DNA of 44,477 nucleotides from Acidimicrobiia bacterium (GCA_025928935.1 JAICNB010000021.1:1-44477); one strand, 5' to 3'; counted from the first letter of the stretch, positions 17,460 through 26,589 are shown. Notes: a model not told the origin generated them from the letters alone. Translations and numbers: made by a program.

Positions 17460-19379
17460 TCAGACGTAGCGTTCCCGCAGACGGGAGCTGACGTAGTCCA
17501 TGCTGGCCACCACTATGGCGATGGCCAGCATCTGGGCCGCCGCCGCCCTGTAGTCGAGGAGGGCGATGTTCTGTTGCAGCAGGAAGCCGATGCCTCCGCC
17601 CCCGACGAAGCCGATGATCGTCGACATGCGCACGTTGATGTCCCATCGATACATGGTGAAGGAGATGTAGGGGGGCACGATCTGGGGAACCACCGCATAG
17701 ACCACCGTCTGTAGTCGGGTGGCGCCTGTGGCCTTCACCGCCTCCACGGGCCCGGCATTGATGCTCTCCACCTGCTCCGAGTAGAGCTTGGCGCTGGCGG
17801 CCACCGTGTGCAGGGCGAGGGCGAGGGCGCCGGCGAAGGCCCCCAGACCGACCCAGATGACGAAGACGATGGCGAGGATGAGCGCCTCGATCGACCGGAG
17901 GGTGTTGAACAGAGTCCTGAACACGTAGTAGACCCACATCCCCACCGGGACCTGGTCGGTCCTGAGCCCTCTCCAGCCGACGAGCGCACCGATCAGCGCA
18001 CCGATCACCGCCGGTATGACGATCGTGTTGCGCACGCTCGTGATCTGATAGAGCCAGGCAATCGCCTGCCCGATGGCCAGCGCGATCAGGGCCCCCGCCA
18101 GGGCCGCGGCGAGGACGGACAGCGTCCCCTTGAGCGGGGGCGAGGCGCGTCTCCCGATGACGTAGCCGAGCCTGCTCCCCAGGAAGGCCAGCAACCCGGC
18201 ACCGGCGAGGGCTGTGAACAGGCCGAACACGGCGGCGAGGATGTCACCGCCGACGAGGAGGAAGTTGCCGAGGAAATCGAAGGCGCCGAGGCGCGGGGCG
18301 AGCCAGGCCCCGGTGACCTGGGCGAAACGGACCAGCGACTGGGCGGCAAGCAGGAAGGCGAGGGTCGCGCCCGCTCCGGCGACGATTCGAGCGGCCCGGC
18401 TGGTGTTGGCCCCGGGCGTCGGCGCCGCCAGGATCAGCAGACGGAAGGACAGCCAACCCAGGCCCACCATCATGATTCCCAGCAGGAGTGCCGAGTCGGG
18501 AAGACGACGGATCAGGTCGCCGGACAGGCCCGAGACGAGGAGCCCGAGCCCAACCCCGATCGGGATCCCGGCTACCGCCAGCCCCAGCTGGAGCGGGGGC
18601 AGCCTGATCTCTTTCATCAGGTTGCGCGCGGCGAGGAAGGAGAGCGGAACCGCGATCAGGGTCCCCAGAGTGGTGGCAAGGAGCGCCAGGAAGACGGTCT
18701 CGATGATCTTGTCGAGTGTGTCGATGGCGTTCTGAGACCACCGGGGGGAGCGGACAGTGGTCCCATCGGGCTGCTCGACCTGCACCGGGCTGAAGATGCT
18801 GCCCACGCTCTGCACGCTCTTTACTCGCAGGGTCTGCACTTCGGTATCGGGTCTGGCCGGGACCCTGGCCTCGGTCTGGAAGTTCCCGTCGGCATCCGTT
18901 CGCACGTTCTCCAGCCGAAGCTCGACGCCGTTGGGGGGCACGAAGAAGATCCGAACCTGGTCGTTGGGCCGATATCCGGTGCCACTCACCGTCACCACGG
19001 TCCTCGGGTCGGCACAGGGGGGGTCCACGGTGAGGGTGGCCTCTCCCGTGACGGCGGCAGGTTCGAAGCCACCGGAGGGACACGGCGTCATGTACTCCAG
19101 GTCTGTCGCCGTCTCCGCCACCTCGTAGGTGAGCAGGTCGGGCTGGGAAAGCGCCCTGATCACCCGGAAAAGGGACTCCTGTCGGGTCTCGTCGTTGATC
19201 GCGTCCAGGTTCACCCTGGTCACCTGGAACCCATAGGCATAGATCACGAACGCGGCAAGGAGGCCCACGACGATCCAAATAGTGCGTCGCCGGCTCGCCC
19301 TCGGTGGCTTCGTGCTCGTCTCCGGCGGCCCTTTCGACTCCGGTGACGCCTCCTCGGGGAGGACATGCAGGTCAGCCAA
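17460..19379 (-). CDS. PhnE-type phosphonate/phosphite ABC permease with extra Ig-like and membrane domains
   Basis: About 639 residues, more than twice the usual PhnE length of 260-290. A cytoplasmic Pro/Lys-rich N-terminus precedes TM1 (about residues 33-50). An extracytoplasmic part of ~165 residues follows, containing an Ig-like stretch with VTVSGTGYRPNDQVRIFF and RTDADGNFQTEARV. The PhnE core begins at TVFLALLATTLGTLIAVPLS (about 228) and reaches SFLAARN, is interrupted by ~220 residues of additional TM helices, then resumes at YYVFRTLFNTLRSIEAL with the ABC coupling motif EAVKATGA. The TTG at 19379 overlaps the ATPase end by 8 bases and has AGGAGG upstream. It works with the genes at 19372 and 20189. 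Confidence 0.87.
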   Translation of the reverse strand: MADLHVLPEEASPESKGPPETSTKPPRASRRRTIWIVVGLLAAFVIYAYGFQVTRVNLDAINDETRQESLFRVIRALSQPDLLTYEVAETATDLEYMTPCPSGGFEPAAVTGEATLTVDPPCADPRTVVTVSGTGYRPNDQVRIFFVPPNGVELRLENVRTDADGNFQTEARVPARPDTEVQTLRVKSVQSVGSIFSPVQVEQPDGTTVRSPRWSQNAIDTLDKIIETVFLALLATTLGTLIAVPLSFLAARNLMKEIRLPPLQLGLAVAGIPIGVGLGLLVSGLSGDLIRRLPDSALLLGIMMVGLGWLSFRLLILAAPTPGANTSRAARIVAGAGATLAFLLAAQSLVRFAQVTGAWLAPRLGAFDFLGNFLLVGGDILAAVFGLFTALAGAGLLAFLGSRLGYVIGRRASPPLKGTLSVLAAALAGALIALAIGQAIAWLYQITSVRNTIVIPAVIGALIGALVGWRGLRTDQVPVGMWVYYVFRTLFNTLRSIEALILAIVFVIWVGLGAFAGALALALHTVAASAKLYSEQVESINAGPVEAVKATGATRLQTVVYAVVPQIVPPYISFTMYRWDINVRMSTIIGFVGGGGIGFLLQQNIALLDYRAAAAQMLAIAIVVASMDYVSSRLRERYV

Positions 19380-20124
19380 CCCGTTCCGCCTCCTGCCCGT
19401 AGATGTCCTTGAACATCTTGTCGTCGATCTCCTCGGGCAGCCCCTCGAATACCAGCCTCCCTTCGTTGAGAGCGATGACCCGTTGCCCGTAGCGCTGGAC
19501 GAGGTCGAGAAAGTGGAGGCTGCACAGCACCGTGACTCCATCGATCCGGTTGATGTCCTCCAGGTACTGCATGATGGAATGGGCCAGCACCGGGTCGAGG
19601 CTCGCCACCGGCTCGTCGGCCAGGATCATCTCCGGCTCCTGCATCATGGCTCGGGCGATGCCGACCCGTTGCTGCTGGCCACCGCTCAGCTCCTCCGACC
19701 GGTTCTGCGCCTTTCCGTCCAGGCCGAACCGAGCCAGTTGCACGAGGGCTCGCTCCCGATCGGCCTTGGCGAACCGGTTGGCCATGGCCAGCGCCGGGCT
19801 CGTGTAGCCGAGCCTGCCGGCGAGGACATTGGTGATGACCTTCGAGCGGTGAACCAGGTTGAAGTGCTGGAACACCATCCCGATGCGACGTCGGATGCGA
19901 CGCAGATCCTCCTGAGAGGCGGCGGTGATGTCCTCGCCCTTCCAGATGATCGTGCCCTCGGTCGGGTCGATGAGGCGGTTGATGCAGCGGAGCAAGGTCG
20001 ACTTGCCCGATCCGGAGAGGCCGATCACAGCCAGGAACTGTCCATCGGGAACCTGGAACGACACATCCTTCAGGGCCACGGTCCCGTCGTCGTACACCTT
20101 CGTCAGGTGCTCTACCTGGAGCAT
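19372..20124 (-). CDS. phnC: Phosphonate/phosphite-type ABC transporter ATP-binding protein
   Basis: A 250-residue ATPase of the PhnC family. Walker A is [17 protein letters not shown], the signature is [15 protein letters not shown], and Walker B reads [13 protein letters not shown]. The family segment [16 protein letters not shown] (Q-loop) is present. It energises uptake by the long permease whose start it overlaps. It is read from the same strand as the binding-protein gene 64 bases upstream, across a hairpin at 20145-20171. C-P lyase or phosphite dehydrogenase genes are absent here, so phosphate, phosphite and phosphonate all remain possible substrates. Confidence 0.9.
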   Translation of the reverse strand: MLQVEHLTKVYDDGTVALKDVSFQVPDGQFLAVIGLSGSGKSTLLRCINRLIDPTEGTIIWKGEDITAASQEDLRRIRRRIGMVFQHFNLVHRSKVITNVLAGRLGYTSPALAMANRFAKADRERALVQLARFGLDGKAQNRSEELSGGQQQRVGIARAMMQEPEMILADEPVASLDPVLAHSIMQYLEDINRIDGVTVLCSLHFLDLVQRYGQRVIALNEGRLVFEGLPEEIDDKMFKDIYGQEAERVG

Positions 20125-20144
20125 GCTTCTCCGAATGTGGGAGA

Positions 20145-20171
20145 GGGGAGACGGGCCGGGCCCATCTCCCC
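20145..20171 (-). terminator. GC-rich intercistronic hairpin between phnD-like and phnC genes
   Basis: GGGGAGA (20145-20151) pairs with TCTCCCC (20165-20171). After one mismatch an inner stem GGGCC/GGCCC follows, with a single-base loop. There is no T-run, so it is more likely a processing or stabilising element that sets a higher dose of the binding protein than a full terminator. Confidence 0.45.
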
Positions 20172-20188
20172 CCTCATTGTTCCATCGT

Positions 20189-21316
20189 CTAGAGGTCTTC
20201 CAGCTCGATGCCGGCGGTTTCGACCACCGCTCGAAGGGTGTCGTACTCGGCGTCCGTCGCCGGCTCGATCCCGGTCCAGCCGTAGAAGTCCTGGTCGCCT
20301 ATGGAGGAGTTCCAGGCACAGTTCTCGTCGGTCTCGCACTCCGCGGCGAATGCGACCAGAGCTTCCTCGATCTGAGCTCGTAGCTCGGGTGGGAAGTCGG
20401 GCCCGAACGAAAGGGTGTCGTTGGGTATCTCCGGGGAGATCTCCAGGATCCGCACCTGCTGCATGATGTCCGGTGCATCGGTCACCGCGCTGGCGCGGGC
20501 ATCGAGGACCCGGTACTCCTGGTTGGGGCCGCAGTAGAGATCACCCTCTGCGTCCGGAGCGCACGACTCGATGAGGTCGTCCGGTATCTCCGGCGGGTCA
20601 CCGATCTGCCACTCCCCGTCGGTGATCAGGGGCGGGCTGAAGAAGGTGGTCGCGAAGTCGGCATCACCCCGATAGACGGCCAGAGCGGCGTTGGGGTGAC
20701 CTCCGGTCTCCACCGTCTCTCCGGGCGTGACCCCGACGTCGTTGAGCATCACCAACGGAACCAGATACCCGGAGCCCGATCCGAGGTCGGGGATGGCCCA
20801 AGTGAGACCCTCCAGGTCCTCCAGACCGTCGATGTCGCTGTCACGGGGCACCAGCACCTGTGCCCAGTAGACACCGAACCCGAACCGAACCGCCTTGAAG
20901 GCGACGTCCACCCCACAGAGGTTATTGGCCAGCACGTAGCCGAACCCGGGAATGAACCCCATGGTGTCGGCGGGGGCGGCGCACATCTCCTCGATGGTGG
21001 CTGCGTACGAGGTCGGGATGCTGACCTCGTAGCTGAGACCTGTCGCCTCCTCCAGCGCCTGCTGCATCACCTCACCGCCGGCGACCATCACCTGGTTGTC
21101 CACCGATGGCACGAAGAGGACCTGGACCGGCCGCTCCGCCGATCCGAGCTCCGCCTCGCCTGCGGCGCTGGTCGTGGTCTCTTCCGCTGCCGCGCTGGTG
21201 GTGGTTGCCTCTTCTTCCCCGCCGGCCGTAGTCGTGGTGTCCCCGCCGTCGTCGCCACAGGCGGCGGCGATGAGGGCCATCACGAGAAGACAAGCCCAGA
21301 GGGCTCTTCGCTTCAT
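20189..21316 (-). CDS. phnD: Phosphate/phosphite/phosphonate ABC transporter substrate-binding lipoprotein
   Basis: A 375-residue lipoprotein. The signal peptide ends at Cys20 (ALIAAAC) and is followed by an acidic, Thr/Ser/Glu-rich linker to about residue 50. The binding domain matches the PhnD-like family: VQVLFVPSVDNQV at its start, the ligand-loop Tyr/Ser region TSYAATIEEM, GLTWAIPDLGSGSGYLVP (about residue 155) with the Ser/Gly cluster that contacts the oxyanion, and HPNAALAVYRGDADFA. ATG at 21316 is preceded by GGAG at six bases; a second ATG four codons upstream (21328) also has a GGGAGA and cannot be excluded. Confidence 0.85.
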   Translation of the reverse strand: MKRRALWACLLVMALIAAACGDDGGDTTTTAGGEEEATTTSAAAEETTTSAAGEAELGSAERPVQVLFVPSVDNQVMVAGGEVMQQALEEATGLSYEVSIPTSYAATIEEMCAAPADTMGFIPGFGYVLANNLCGVDVAFKAVRFGFGVYWAQVLVPRDSDIDGLEDLEGLTWAIPDLGSGSGYLVPLVMLNDVGVTPGETVETGGHPNAALAVYRGDADFATTFFSPPLITDGEWQIGDPPEIPDDLIESCAPDAEGDLYCGPNQEYRVLDARASAVTDAPDIMQQVRILEISPEIPNDTLSFGPDFPPELRAQIEEALVAFAAECETDENCAWNSSIGDQDFYGWTGIEPATDAEYDTLRAVVETAGIELEDL

Positions 21317-21375
21317 GGTTTTCTCCATTCGTCTCCCTCGGATGCGACAGCCCCGGGTCGCCGGCGCGACCCTAA

Positions 21376-21939
21376 TCAGGGGGCGTGCTCTCGTTCCACC
21401 CGTCGCACCAGATCGCGAAACTCGTCGAAGCCGTTTACGTCGACCGCGCCGGCCAGTGGGCGGTTCCATGGCCTGACGAAACGACAGATCAGACGGTCGG
21501 CGCGATGGGTCACCAGGTCGGCGAGGATGTGCGGCCCGTCATCGAGATAGGCATCGCAGTCGACCTTCCATTTGTCCTCGAGGATATGGACCTCCTTGTA
21601 GGGGATCCCCTGGCGAGCGATCCACTCATGGGTGTCATCCACCGCGAATCTCGGCTTCGTGGTGAGGATCACGATCTCATGGCCGTCCCGGTCCAGTTGG
21701 TGCAGGGCCTCGATGGCCCCGGGGAAGGTGTCCAGATGCCAGAACAGGGAGCGGCCGTCCAGATCCGAGCTCCATCGCCAGAACTCCGACATCCTCTCGA
21801 AATGAGTGATCTCGGTGACTCCATTCCACGTGACGACCTGCTCCGGGGTCAATTCGGTTCCGAAGTCCCGGTTGTAGAAGTCCACCCACCCCTTGGTGAA
21901 GTCCGCCACCACCCCATCGAGATCGATCCCGAGCCTCAT
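21376..21939 (-). CDS. HAD-family 5'(3')-deoxyribonucleotidase-like phosphatase
   Basis: A 187-residue single-domain HAD phosphatase of the NT5C type. The nucleophile motif is GIDLDGVVADF (Asp6 nucleophile, Asp8 acid/base), motif II is ILTTKPR with Thr, Lys lies in EDKWKVDCD and the acidic motif III is AYLDDGPH. Such enzymes dephosphorylate deoxynucleoside monophosphates or related compounds. The gene lies directly upstream of the binding-protein gene on the same strand, 59 bases apart, and could be co-transcribed with the phosphorus transporter, which would fit phosphate salvage. Confidence 0.83.
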   Translation of the reverse strand: MRLGIDLDGVVADFTKGWVDFYNRDFGTELTPEQVVTWNGVTEITHFERMSEFWRWSSDLDGRSLFWHLDTFPGAIEALHQLDRDGHEIVILTTKPRFAVDDTHEWIARQGIPYKEVHILEDKWKVDCDAYLDDGPHILADLVTHRADRLICRFVRPWNRPLAGAVDVNGFDEFRDLVRRVEREHAP

Positions 21940-21958
21940 GCAAAGACGGTAGACGCGG

Positions 21959-23563
21959 TCAGACGATCTGGACCCAGGCCAGCACCTCGGGCATCCGGCG
22001 TCTCAGGAGACGGCTCGAGATGAGAAGGGAGATCGAATAGAGAGTGATCCCCCAGAAGACACCGGCCGCGATCGCCACCCACGGAGCCAGGACCTGCCCG
22101 AAGCCGACGGTGAGCACGGCAACCGAGGCGGGTGGCACCAACAGGAGGCCGATGGCGAAGAACGACACGGTCTGGCTGACGATGGCCAGACATCCCTGCT
22201 CGGTCGACTGGGCGAACACGTCGGTCCCTTCCCGTGGCAGCCGTAGAGGGGTGAGGACGGAGACCATGTTGCCCACGGCGAGCTGACATCCGATGGCGGC
22301 CAGCGTCAGCGACGGCACCAGCCAGACCCAGGTCCACTGACCGGTGAACAGGGCAAGGCCGACAGTCAGGACCACGGTCTCCAGGACCAGGGCCGTGGCC
22401 ACGGCCAGGTTCTTCCCGAGGAGGATCTGGTGCGGCTTGGCCGGGAGCACAAACAGATAGCTGGCGGCATTGCGCTCCCACCCGAACAGGTTCAAGGCGA
22501 TGGGTAAGCCGACGAAGAGCACGAGGATCGGGGCAATGAGCGGTGCCCAGGGCCGCGTTCGCAGGTCGAAGAAGCCGGTCGTGTTCATCACCGCCCCTCC
22601 GATCGCGAGGCCCACGAAGATCACGGTGCCGGTCCAGACCAGGCGCTGGCGCGGGTCGCGTATGTAGAAGCGCAACTCCTTCCTCGCCAATGTCGGCACC
22701 ACCCCCCATGGCCCGATCGTCATGCCGCTCCGGCGAGCCCGGGCCGCGGGCCGGCTCTGCTGGATCGGGGTGGACAGGAGCCATCCGAGCAGACGCCGCC
22801 AGAGCATGGCGAGCACGGCGAGACCAACCCCCGCGGCGAGCAGGGCGAGCACCGCCCCACCGATCTGCCCGGAGGCGGCTTCGACGATGGCTCTCTGCGC
22901 CGCGACAGGCGGCAAGAGCGGCCACCAGTGCGAGATCGGTGTGGAGAGGACCGCTCCGGCCAGGCCCATCTCGCTCACGGTCTCGCTTAGGGCCCGATAG
23001 GCGAAGAACGAGCCGGCCGCCAGGCCGAGAATGAAGAACGTAGCGATGTCCCGACCACGCCGGGTGCGCAGGATCGCCGATATCGCGGCCGAGAAAAGCT
23101 GACCTCCCACCGCCAGGAGGGCGAGGAAGAGGATGGAAGCCGGTATCACCATCCACCACCCCCCGCCGATGGCGGCGGCGTTCCCGATGAGCAGGGCAAT
23201 CGGGACCACGGTCGAGGGCGCGACGAGGCTGGCGGCAGCGAGACCGGTGACCATCTGGGTGGGGGTGATCGGGAACGTCGCCAGCTGCTGAGGGTCCAGG
23301 TTCTCGTCGAGCGGGAAGATGATCACGGGAAGGGTCACCCAGACGAGGAAGGCGATGAGCGCGGTCCACGCCAGGTATTCGGGCAAGGCCTCCGGACTGC
23401 CGTCGATCAATCCGACCACGTTCTGGTGGTGGGTCTGGGCCAGCCAGATCCCGAGCCAGCCGAGGAGGATGGTGGCCAGGGGCAGGCCGATCCGCCGCTG
23501 GCGGTCGCTGCGGAACCCGTTCCAGGTGAGTCGAGCCTTGAGCTCTATTAGCCGGCGTACCAC
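21959..23563 (-). CDS. ABC-2 type exporter permease, large
   Basis: A 534-residue hydrophobic protein with about twelve predicted TM helices and a basic N-terminus (RRLIELKARLTWNGFRSDRQRR). A conserved cytoplasmic segment, LARKELRFYIRDPRQRL, lies mid-protein and marks the start of a second half that resembles the first; this permease looks like two fused units. GTG at 23563 is the only reasonable start near the conserved N-terminus and overlaps the ATPase end by 16 bases. It forms an exporter with the gene at 23548. The substrate is unknown. Confidence 0.83.
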   Translation of the reverse strand: MVRRLIELKARLTWNGFRSDRQRRIGLPLATILLGWLGIWLAQTHHQNVVGLIDGSPEALPEYLAWTALIAFLVWVTLPVIIFPLDENLDPQQLATFPITPTQMVTGLAAASLVAPSTVVPIALLIGNAAAIGGGWWMVIPASILFLALLAVGGQLFSAAISAILRTRRGRDIATFFILGLAAGSFFAYRALSETVSEMGLAGAVLSTPISHWWPLLPPVAAQRAIVEAASGQIGGAVLALLAAGVGLAVLAMLWRRLLGWLLSTPIQQSRPAARARRSGMTIGPWGVVPTLARKELRFYIRDPRQRLVWTGTVIFVGLAIGGAVMNTTGFFDLRTRPWAPLIAPILVLFVGLPIALNLFGWERNAASYLFVLPAKPHQILLGKNLAVATALVLETVVLTVGLALFTGQWTWVWLVPSLTLAAIGCQLAVGNMVSVLTPLRLPREGTDVFAQSTEQGCLAIVSQTVSFFAIGLLLVPPASVAVLTVGFGQVLAPWVAIAAGVFWGITLYSISLLISSRLLRRRMPEVLAWVQIV

Positions 23564-24348
23564 GACGTGTCCGGTGTCCGTCCGCCGACCGCTGCAATGA
23601 ACGCATCCTCGACGTTGTCGGCACCCATCCGGCGGCAGAGGCCATCCGGGGTCTCTTCGATGGTGAGACGGCCATCCACCATGATGCCGATCCGGGTGCA
23701 CAGCTTCTCCACGAGGTGCATCTCGTGGGAGGAGAAGACGATGGTGGTACCCCCCTGGGCCGCCTGTTGCAGGAGCCGGCGAATGAGACGGGCCGACACC
23801 GCATCGACCCCTTCGAAGGGCTCGTCTAGGAAGAGGACGGGCGGGCGATGGATGATGGCTGCGCCGAGAGCGATCTTCTTCCGCATGCCCCGCGAGTAGT
23901 CGCCCACCAGCTTCGAGCCGGCATCGGCCAGATCGAGCAGCTCGAGGAGCTCGTTGCGCCGCCGTGTGGCCTCGACCCGATCCAGCCCGTGCATCGCCGC
24001 GGTGAAGTCGAGGAGCTCGGCCCCGGTGAGCCGCTCGTAGAGATTGAACTCCTCGGGGAGGACTCCGATTCGAGCCTTGACCTCGGTCGGGTGCTTCCAG
24101 GTGTCGAATTCCCCGATCCCGACAGAGCCTTCGTCCGGGCGCAGCAGGCCGACGATGGTCTTGATCGTGGTCGTCTTCCCCGCTCCGTTCTGACCGAGCA
24201 AACCGTAGAACTCGCCCGGGGCGATGGATAGCTCGACCTGATCCACGGCCACGGTCTTGCCGAAGCTGCGTACCAGCCCCCTGGCCCAGACAGCCGGGAT
24301 GACGGGGGCAGAGTCGGTCGCAGGGCTATCGATCAGGGGCTGGGTCAC
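23548..24348 (-). CDS. ABC exporter ATP-binding protein
   Basis: A 266-residue CcmA/NatA-like ATPase. Walker A is GQNGAGKTTT (about residue 53). The signature is degenerate (DYSRGMRKKIAL, where LSGGQ is usual), Walker B is VLFLDEPFEGVD and the H-loop is FSSHEM. The degenerate YSRGM signature is normal for this exporter subfamily. It starts with GTG. It is divergent from dnaX over 174 bases and followed by its permease. Confidence 0.88.
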   Translation of the reverse strand: MTQPLIDSPATDSAPVIPAVWARGLVRSFGKTVAVDQVELSIAPGEFYGLLGQNGAGKTTTIKTIVGLLRPDEGSVGIGEFDTWKHPTEVKARIGVLPEEFNLYERLTGAELLDFTAAMHGLDRVEATRRRNELLELLDLADAGSKLVGDYSRGMRKKIALGAAIIHRPPVLFLDEPFEGVDAVSARLIRRLLQQAAQGGTTIVFSSHEMHLVEKLCTRIGIMVDGRLTIEETPDGLCRRMGADNVEDAFIAAVGGRTPDTSWYAG

Positions 24349-24522
24349 GCCCGGAAGTATCGACCGATTATGTGTCTAACCGAAGCCGAACCGGCGTGGT
24401 GAATGGGCTCTCGCCAGGGGCTCATCCGTCGCTGCGCTCCCGGCGCCATCGGTCAGCGATCCATGCTGGCCCACCTCTCACACCGGTGTACCGAGCCGGG
24501 GCCAGCGGGTACCGTGGCGGTG

Positions 24523-26232
24523 GTGGAGTACCAGGCCCTCTATCGCAAGTACCGGCCCCAGACTTTCGACGACGTTATCGGCCAGGGCCACGTCACGACC
24601 ACCCTCTCCCGTGAGGTGGCTGACGGCCGTGTGGCCCATGCCTATCTGTTCACCGGGCCCCGGGGTACCGGTAAGACCAGCACCGCGCGCATCCTGGCCA
24701 AGTCGTTGAACTGCGTGAACCGGGGATCCGATGGGTCACCGTGCAACGTCTGTCCCAGCTGTGTGGCCATCACCGAGGGCACCTCGCTCGACGTGCTCGA
24801 GCTCGACGCCGCGTCCCACAACTCGGTCGACGACATCAGGGACATCAAGGTCAGCGTGACGACGGTGGCGTCCACGGCGACATCGAAGCGGGTCTTCGTC
24901 CTCGACGAGGCCCACATGCTGTCGAAGGCGGCGGGTAACGCCCTGCTCAAGACGCTGGAGGAGCCTCCGGATCACGTCCATTTCGTCCTGGCGACGACGG
25001 AGCCATACAAGCTGCTCGACACCATCCGGTCCCGGAGCCAGCGCTTCGATTTCCACCCGGTGGCGATCGAGGAGCTGGCCGGTCATCTCAGCGCCATCTC
25101 CGACCGTGAGGGTCACAAATCCGATCCGGCGGCTCTGATCGCCATCGCCCGGCACGCCGGCGGATCGGTGCGCGACTCGCTGTCCCTCCTGGAACAGGTC
25201 GCGGCCCTCGGTGCCGGTACCGTCGATGTGACAGGAGTGCGTCGGGCGCTCGGCCTGGCCGACTCCGAGGCCTTCATGACACTGGTCGAGGCAGTCGCGG
25301 CCCAGGACGCCAAGGCCGCTCTGGAGCTGGTGGCCGAGCTGGCCGCCGACGGCGTCGACATGAGACGCTTCGTCTCCGAGTCGGTCGCCTTCTTCCGGGG
25401 GGCTTTCCTCGCCCACTACGCCCCCAACCTCGCCGAGATCTCCGATGAGCCGCCGGACGTCTACGAAGCCTGGCGGAAGGCGGCACAGCTCATCTCGGCC
25501 TCCGACGTGCTTCGCGCCGTAGATCTGCTCGGTGATGCGCTGGTCCGACTGCGTGAGGGCCGCGAGGAGCGGCTGATGACCGAGCTTGCCCTGATCAAGC
25601 TCACCCGGCCGGAGACGGCCAGCGACACCGAGGCGCTTCTTTCCAGAGTGGAGCGCGTCGAGCGACGTCTCGGCAAGCCCGACCCGGTGCCGCCGGCCGG
25701 GTCGTCAGCTGCTCCGACCGTCGCCCCGGCCAACACCTCCGATGACCCGGCTACGGAACTGGCGGCCGACGAGGAGCCTGCCCCGGCACAGGTCGCCGAG
25801 GAGGATGGCACCGGCACCCCCGAGCCCATGGTCGAAGTCGCCGCCATCGACGTCTCCCTAGAACAGCTGCAGAAGGTCTGGCCCGGTCTGTTCGGCTCCC
25901 TGCGCGATGTGCTCGGGGCCCGGCGATGGGCCTTCTTCCGGGAAGCAGTGCCGGCCGGTGTCGAAGGCAACGTGATCGTGCTCGAGGTTCCCCACGGCTT
26001 TCATCTCCAATCGCTCCAGGAGGACGATGCCGTGGCGGCGATCGTGGCCACCCGGGCAGGTGATCTCCTGGGTGGGACGGTGAAGGTGAGGTTCGGGCTC
26101 AGGGAATCGTCACAGGACAGCGGGGGGGACCAGACCATCGACATGTCCCAGCTCGAGGAAAGGCCGGACACCTCCTCCGATCCCACCTCATTGCTCGCGG
26201 CCGAGCTTGGCGCCGAAGTGGTGGAGGAATAG
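24523..26232 (+). CDS. dnaX: DNA polymerase III subunit gamma/tau
   Basis: A 569-residue clamp-loader ATPase. The canonical N-terminus EYQALYRKYRPQTFDDVIGQ precedes Walker A GPRGTGKTS, a zinc-binding Cys set (SLNCVNR, SPCNVCPSC), DEAHMLS (Walker B) and the sensor region RSRSQRFDF. The C-terminal ~150 residues hold a Pro/Ala/Glu linker and a small domain that may bind polymerase alpha. GTG at 24523 is chosen because it gives the usual start; GTG codons at 24514 and 24520 and an ATG at 24403 are in frame but precede the conserved region. No obvious A-rich slippery site for gamma/tau frameshifting was seen. Confidence 0.95.
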   Translation: MEYQALYRKYRPQTFDDVIGQGHVTTTLSREVADGRVAHAYLFTGPRGTGKTSTARILAKSLNCVNRGSDGSPCNVCPSCVAITEGTSLDVLELDAASHNSVDDIRDIKVSVTTVASTATSKRVFVLDEAHMLSKAAGNALLKTLEEPPDHVHFVLATTEPYKLLDTIRSRSQRFDFHPVAIEELAGHLSAISDREGHKSDPAALIAIARHAGGSVRDSLSLLEQVAALGAGTVDVTGVRRALGLADSEAFMTLVEAVAAQDAKAALELVAELAADGVDMRRFVSESVAFFRGAFLAHYAPNLAEISDEPPDVYEAWRKAAQLISASDVLRAVDLLGDALVRLREGREERLMTELALIKLTRPETASDTEALLSRVERVERRLGKPDPVPPAGSSAAPTVAPANTSDDPATELAADEEPAPAQVAEEDGTGTPEPMVEVAAIDVSLEQLQKVWPGLFGSLRDVLGARRWAFFREAVPAGVEGNVIVLEVPHGFHLQSLQEDDAVAAIVATRAGDLLGGTVKVRFGLRESSQDSGGDQTIDMSQLEERPDTSSDPTSLLAAELGAEVVEE

Positions 26233-26236
26233 GTAT

Positions 26237-26255
26237 CAGGTACCTGGTAGCTACC
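26237..26255. repeat. Two abutting 10-bp perfect palindromes
   Basis: CAGGTACCTG (26237-26246) and GGTAGCTACC (26246-26255) share one base and fill most of the 33-base gap between dnaX and ybaB. They could be a protein-binding site or a small hairpin just before the ybaB ribosome site. Confidence 0.35.
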
Positions 26256-26265
26256 GTTCGGGTCG

Positions 26266-26589
26266 ATGAACCGCCCACCCGACATGCGCCAGCTGATGGC
26301 TCAGGCGCAGAAGATGCAAGAGCAGCTCGCCGCAGCGCAGCAGCAGTTGGCCACCCGGACTTTCGAGGGCTCGGCCGGTGGTGGCATGGTGGTGGCGACG
26401 GTGACCGGTGGCCAGGAACTGGTGGAAGTCGTCATCGCACCCGAGGTGGTCGATCCCGATGACGTGGAGATGCTGCAGGATCTCGTGGTCGCCGCCGTGC
26501 GCCAGGCGATGGAGGCGGCCAGCGCCGCCGCCTCGGAGCAACTGGGAGGGCTGACCGGGGACCTCGGCCTCGGTGGCCTGCTCGGTTGA
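26266..26589 (+). CDS. ybaB: YbaB/EbfC family nucleoid-associated protein
   Basis: A 107-residue DNA-binding protein of the YbaB/EbfC family, which forms tweezer-like dimers on DNA. The N-terminal helix [22 protein letters not shown], the conserved strand [17 protein letters not shown] and the [18 protein letters not shown] segment are all typical; the C-terminus is Gly/Leu-rich. Its place between dnaX and recR is one of the most conserved gene orders in bacteria and supports a role in replication or repair. Its end overlaps the recR start (TGATG). Confidence 0.95.
   Translation: MNRPPDMRQLMAQAQKMQEQLAAAQQQLATRTFEGSAGGGMVVATVTGGQELVEVVIAPEVVDPDDVEMLQDLVVAAVRQAMEAASAAASEQLGGLTGDLGLGGLLG

Noticed and set aside
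17808-19346. 512-codon open frame antisense to the PhnE-type permease
   Set aside because: The product is extremely Gly/Glu/Asp/Arg-rich without domains, and is a frame shadow of a high-GC membrane-protein gene.
24349-24522. Possible SRP RNA (4.5S) or tRNA upstream of dnaX, a common location
   Set aside because: The conserved SRP core with GGAAG...GCAGCC is absent on both strands, and no cloverleaf can be drawn. The region seems to be only a divergent promoter.
24523-26232. Programmed frameshift in dnaX for a gamma subunit
   Set aside because: No A-rich slippery heptamer with a downstream stop was seen.
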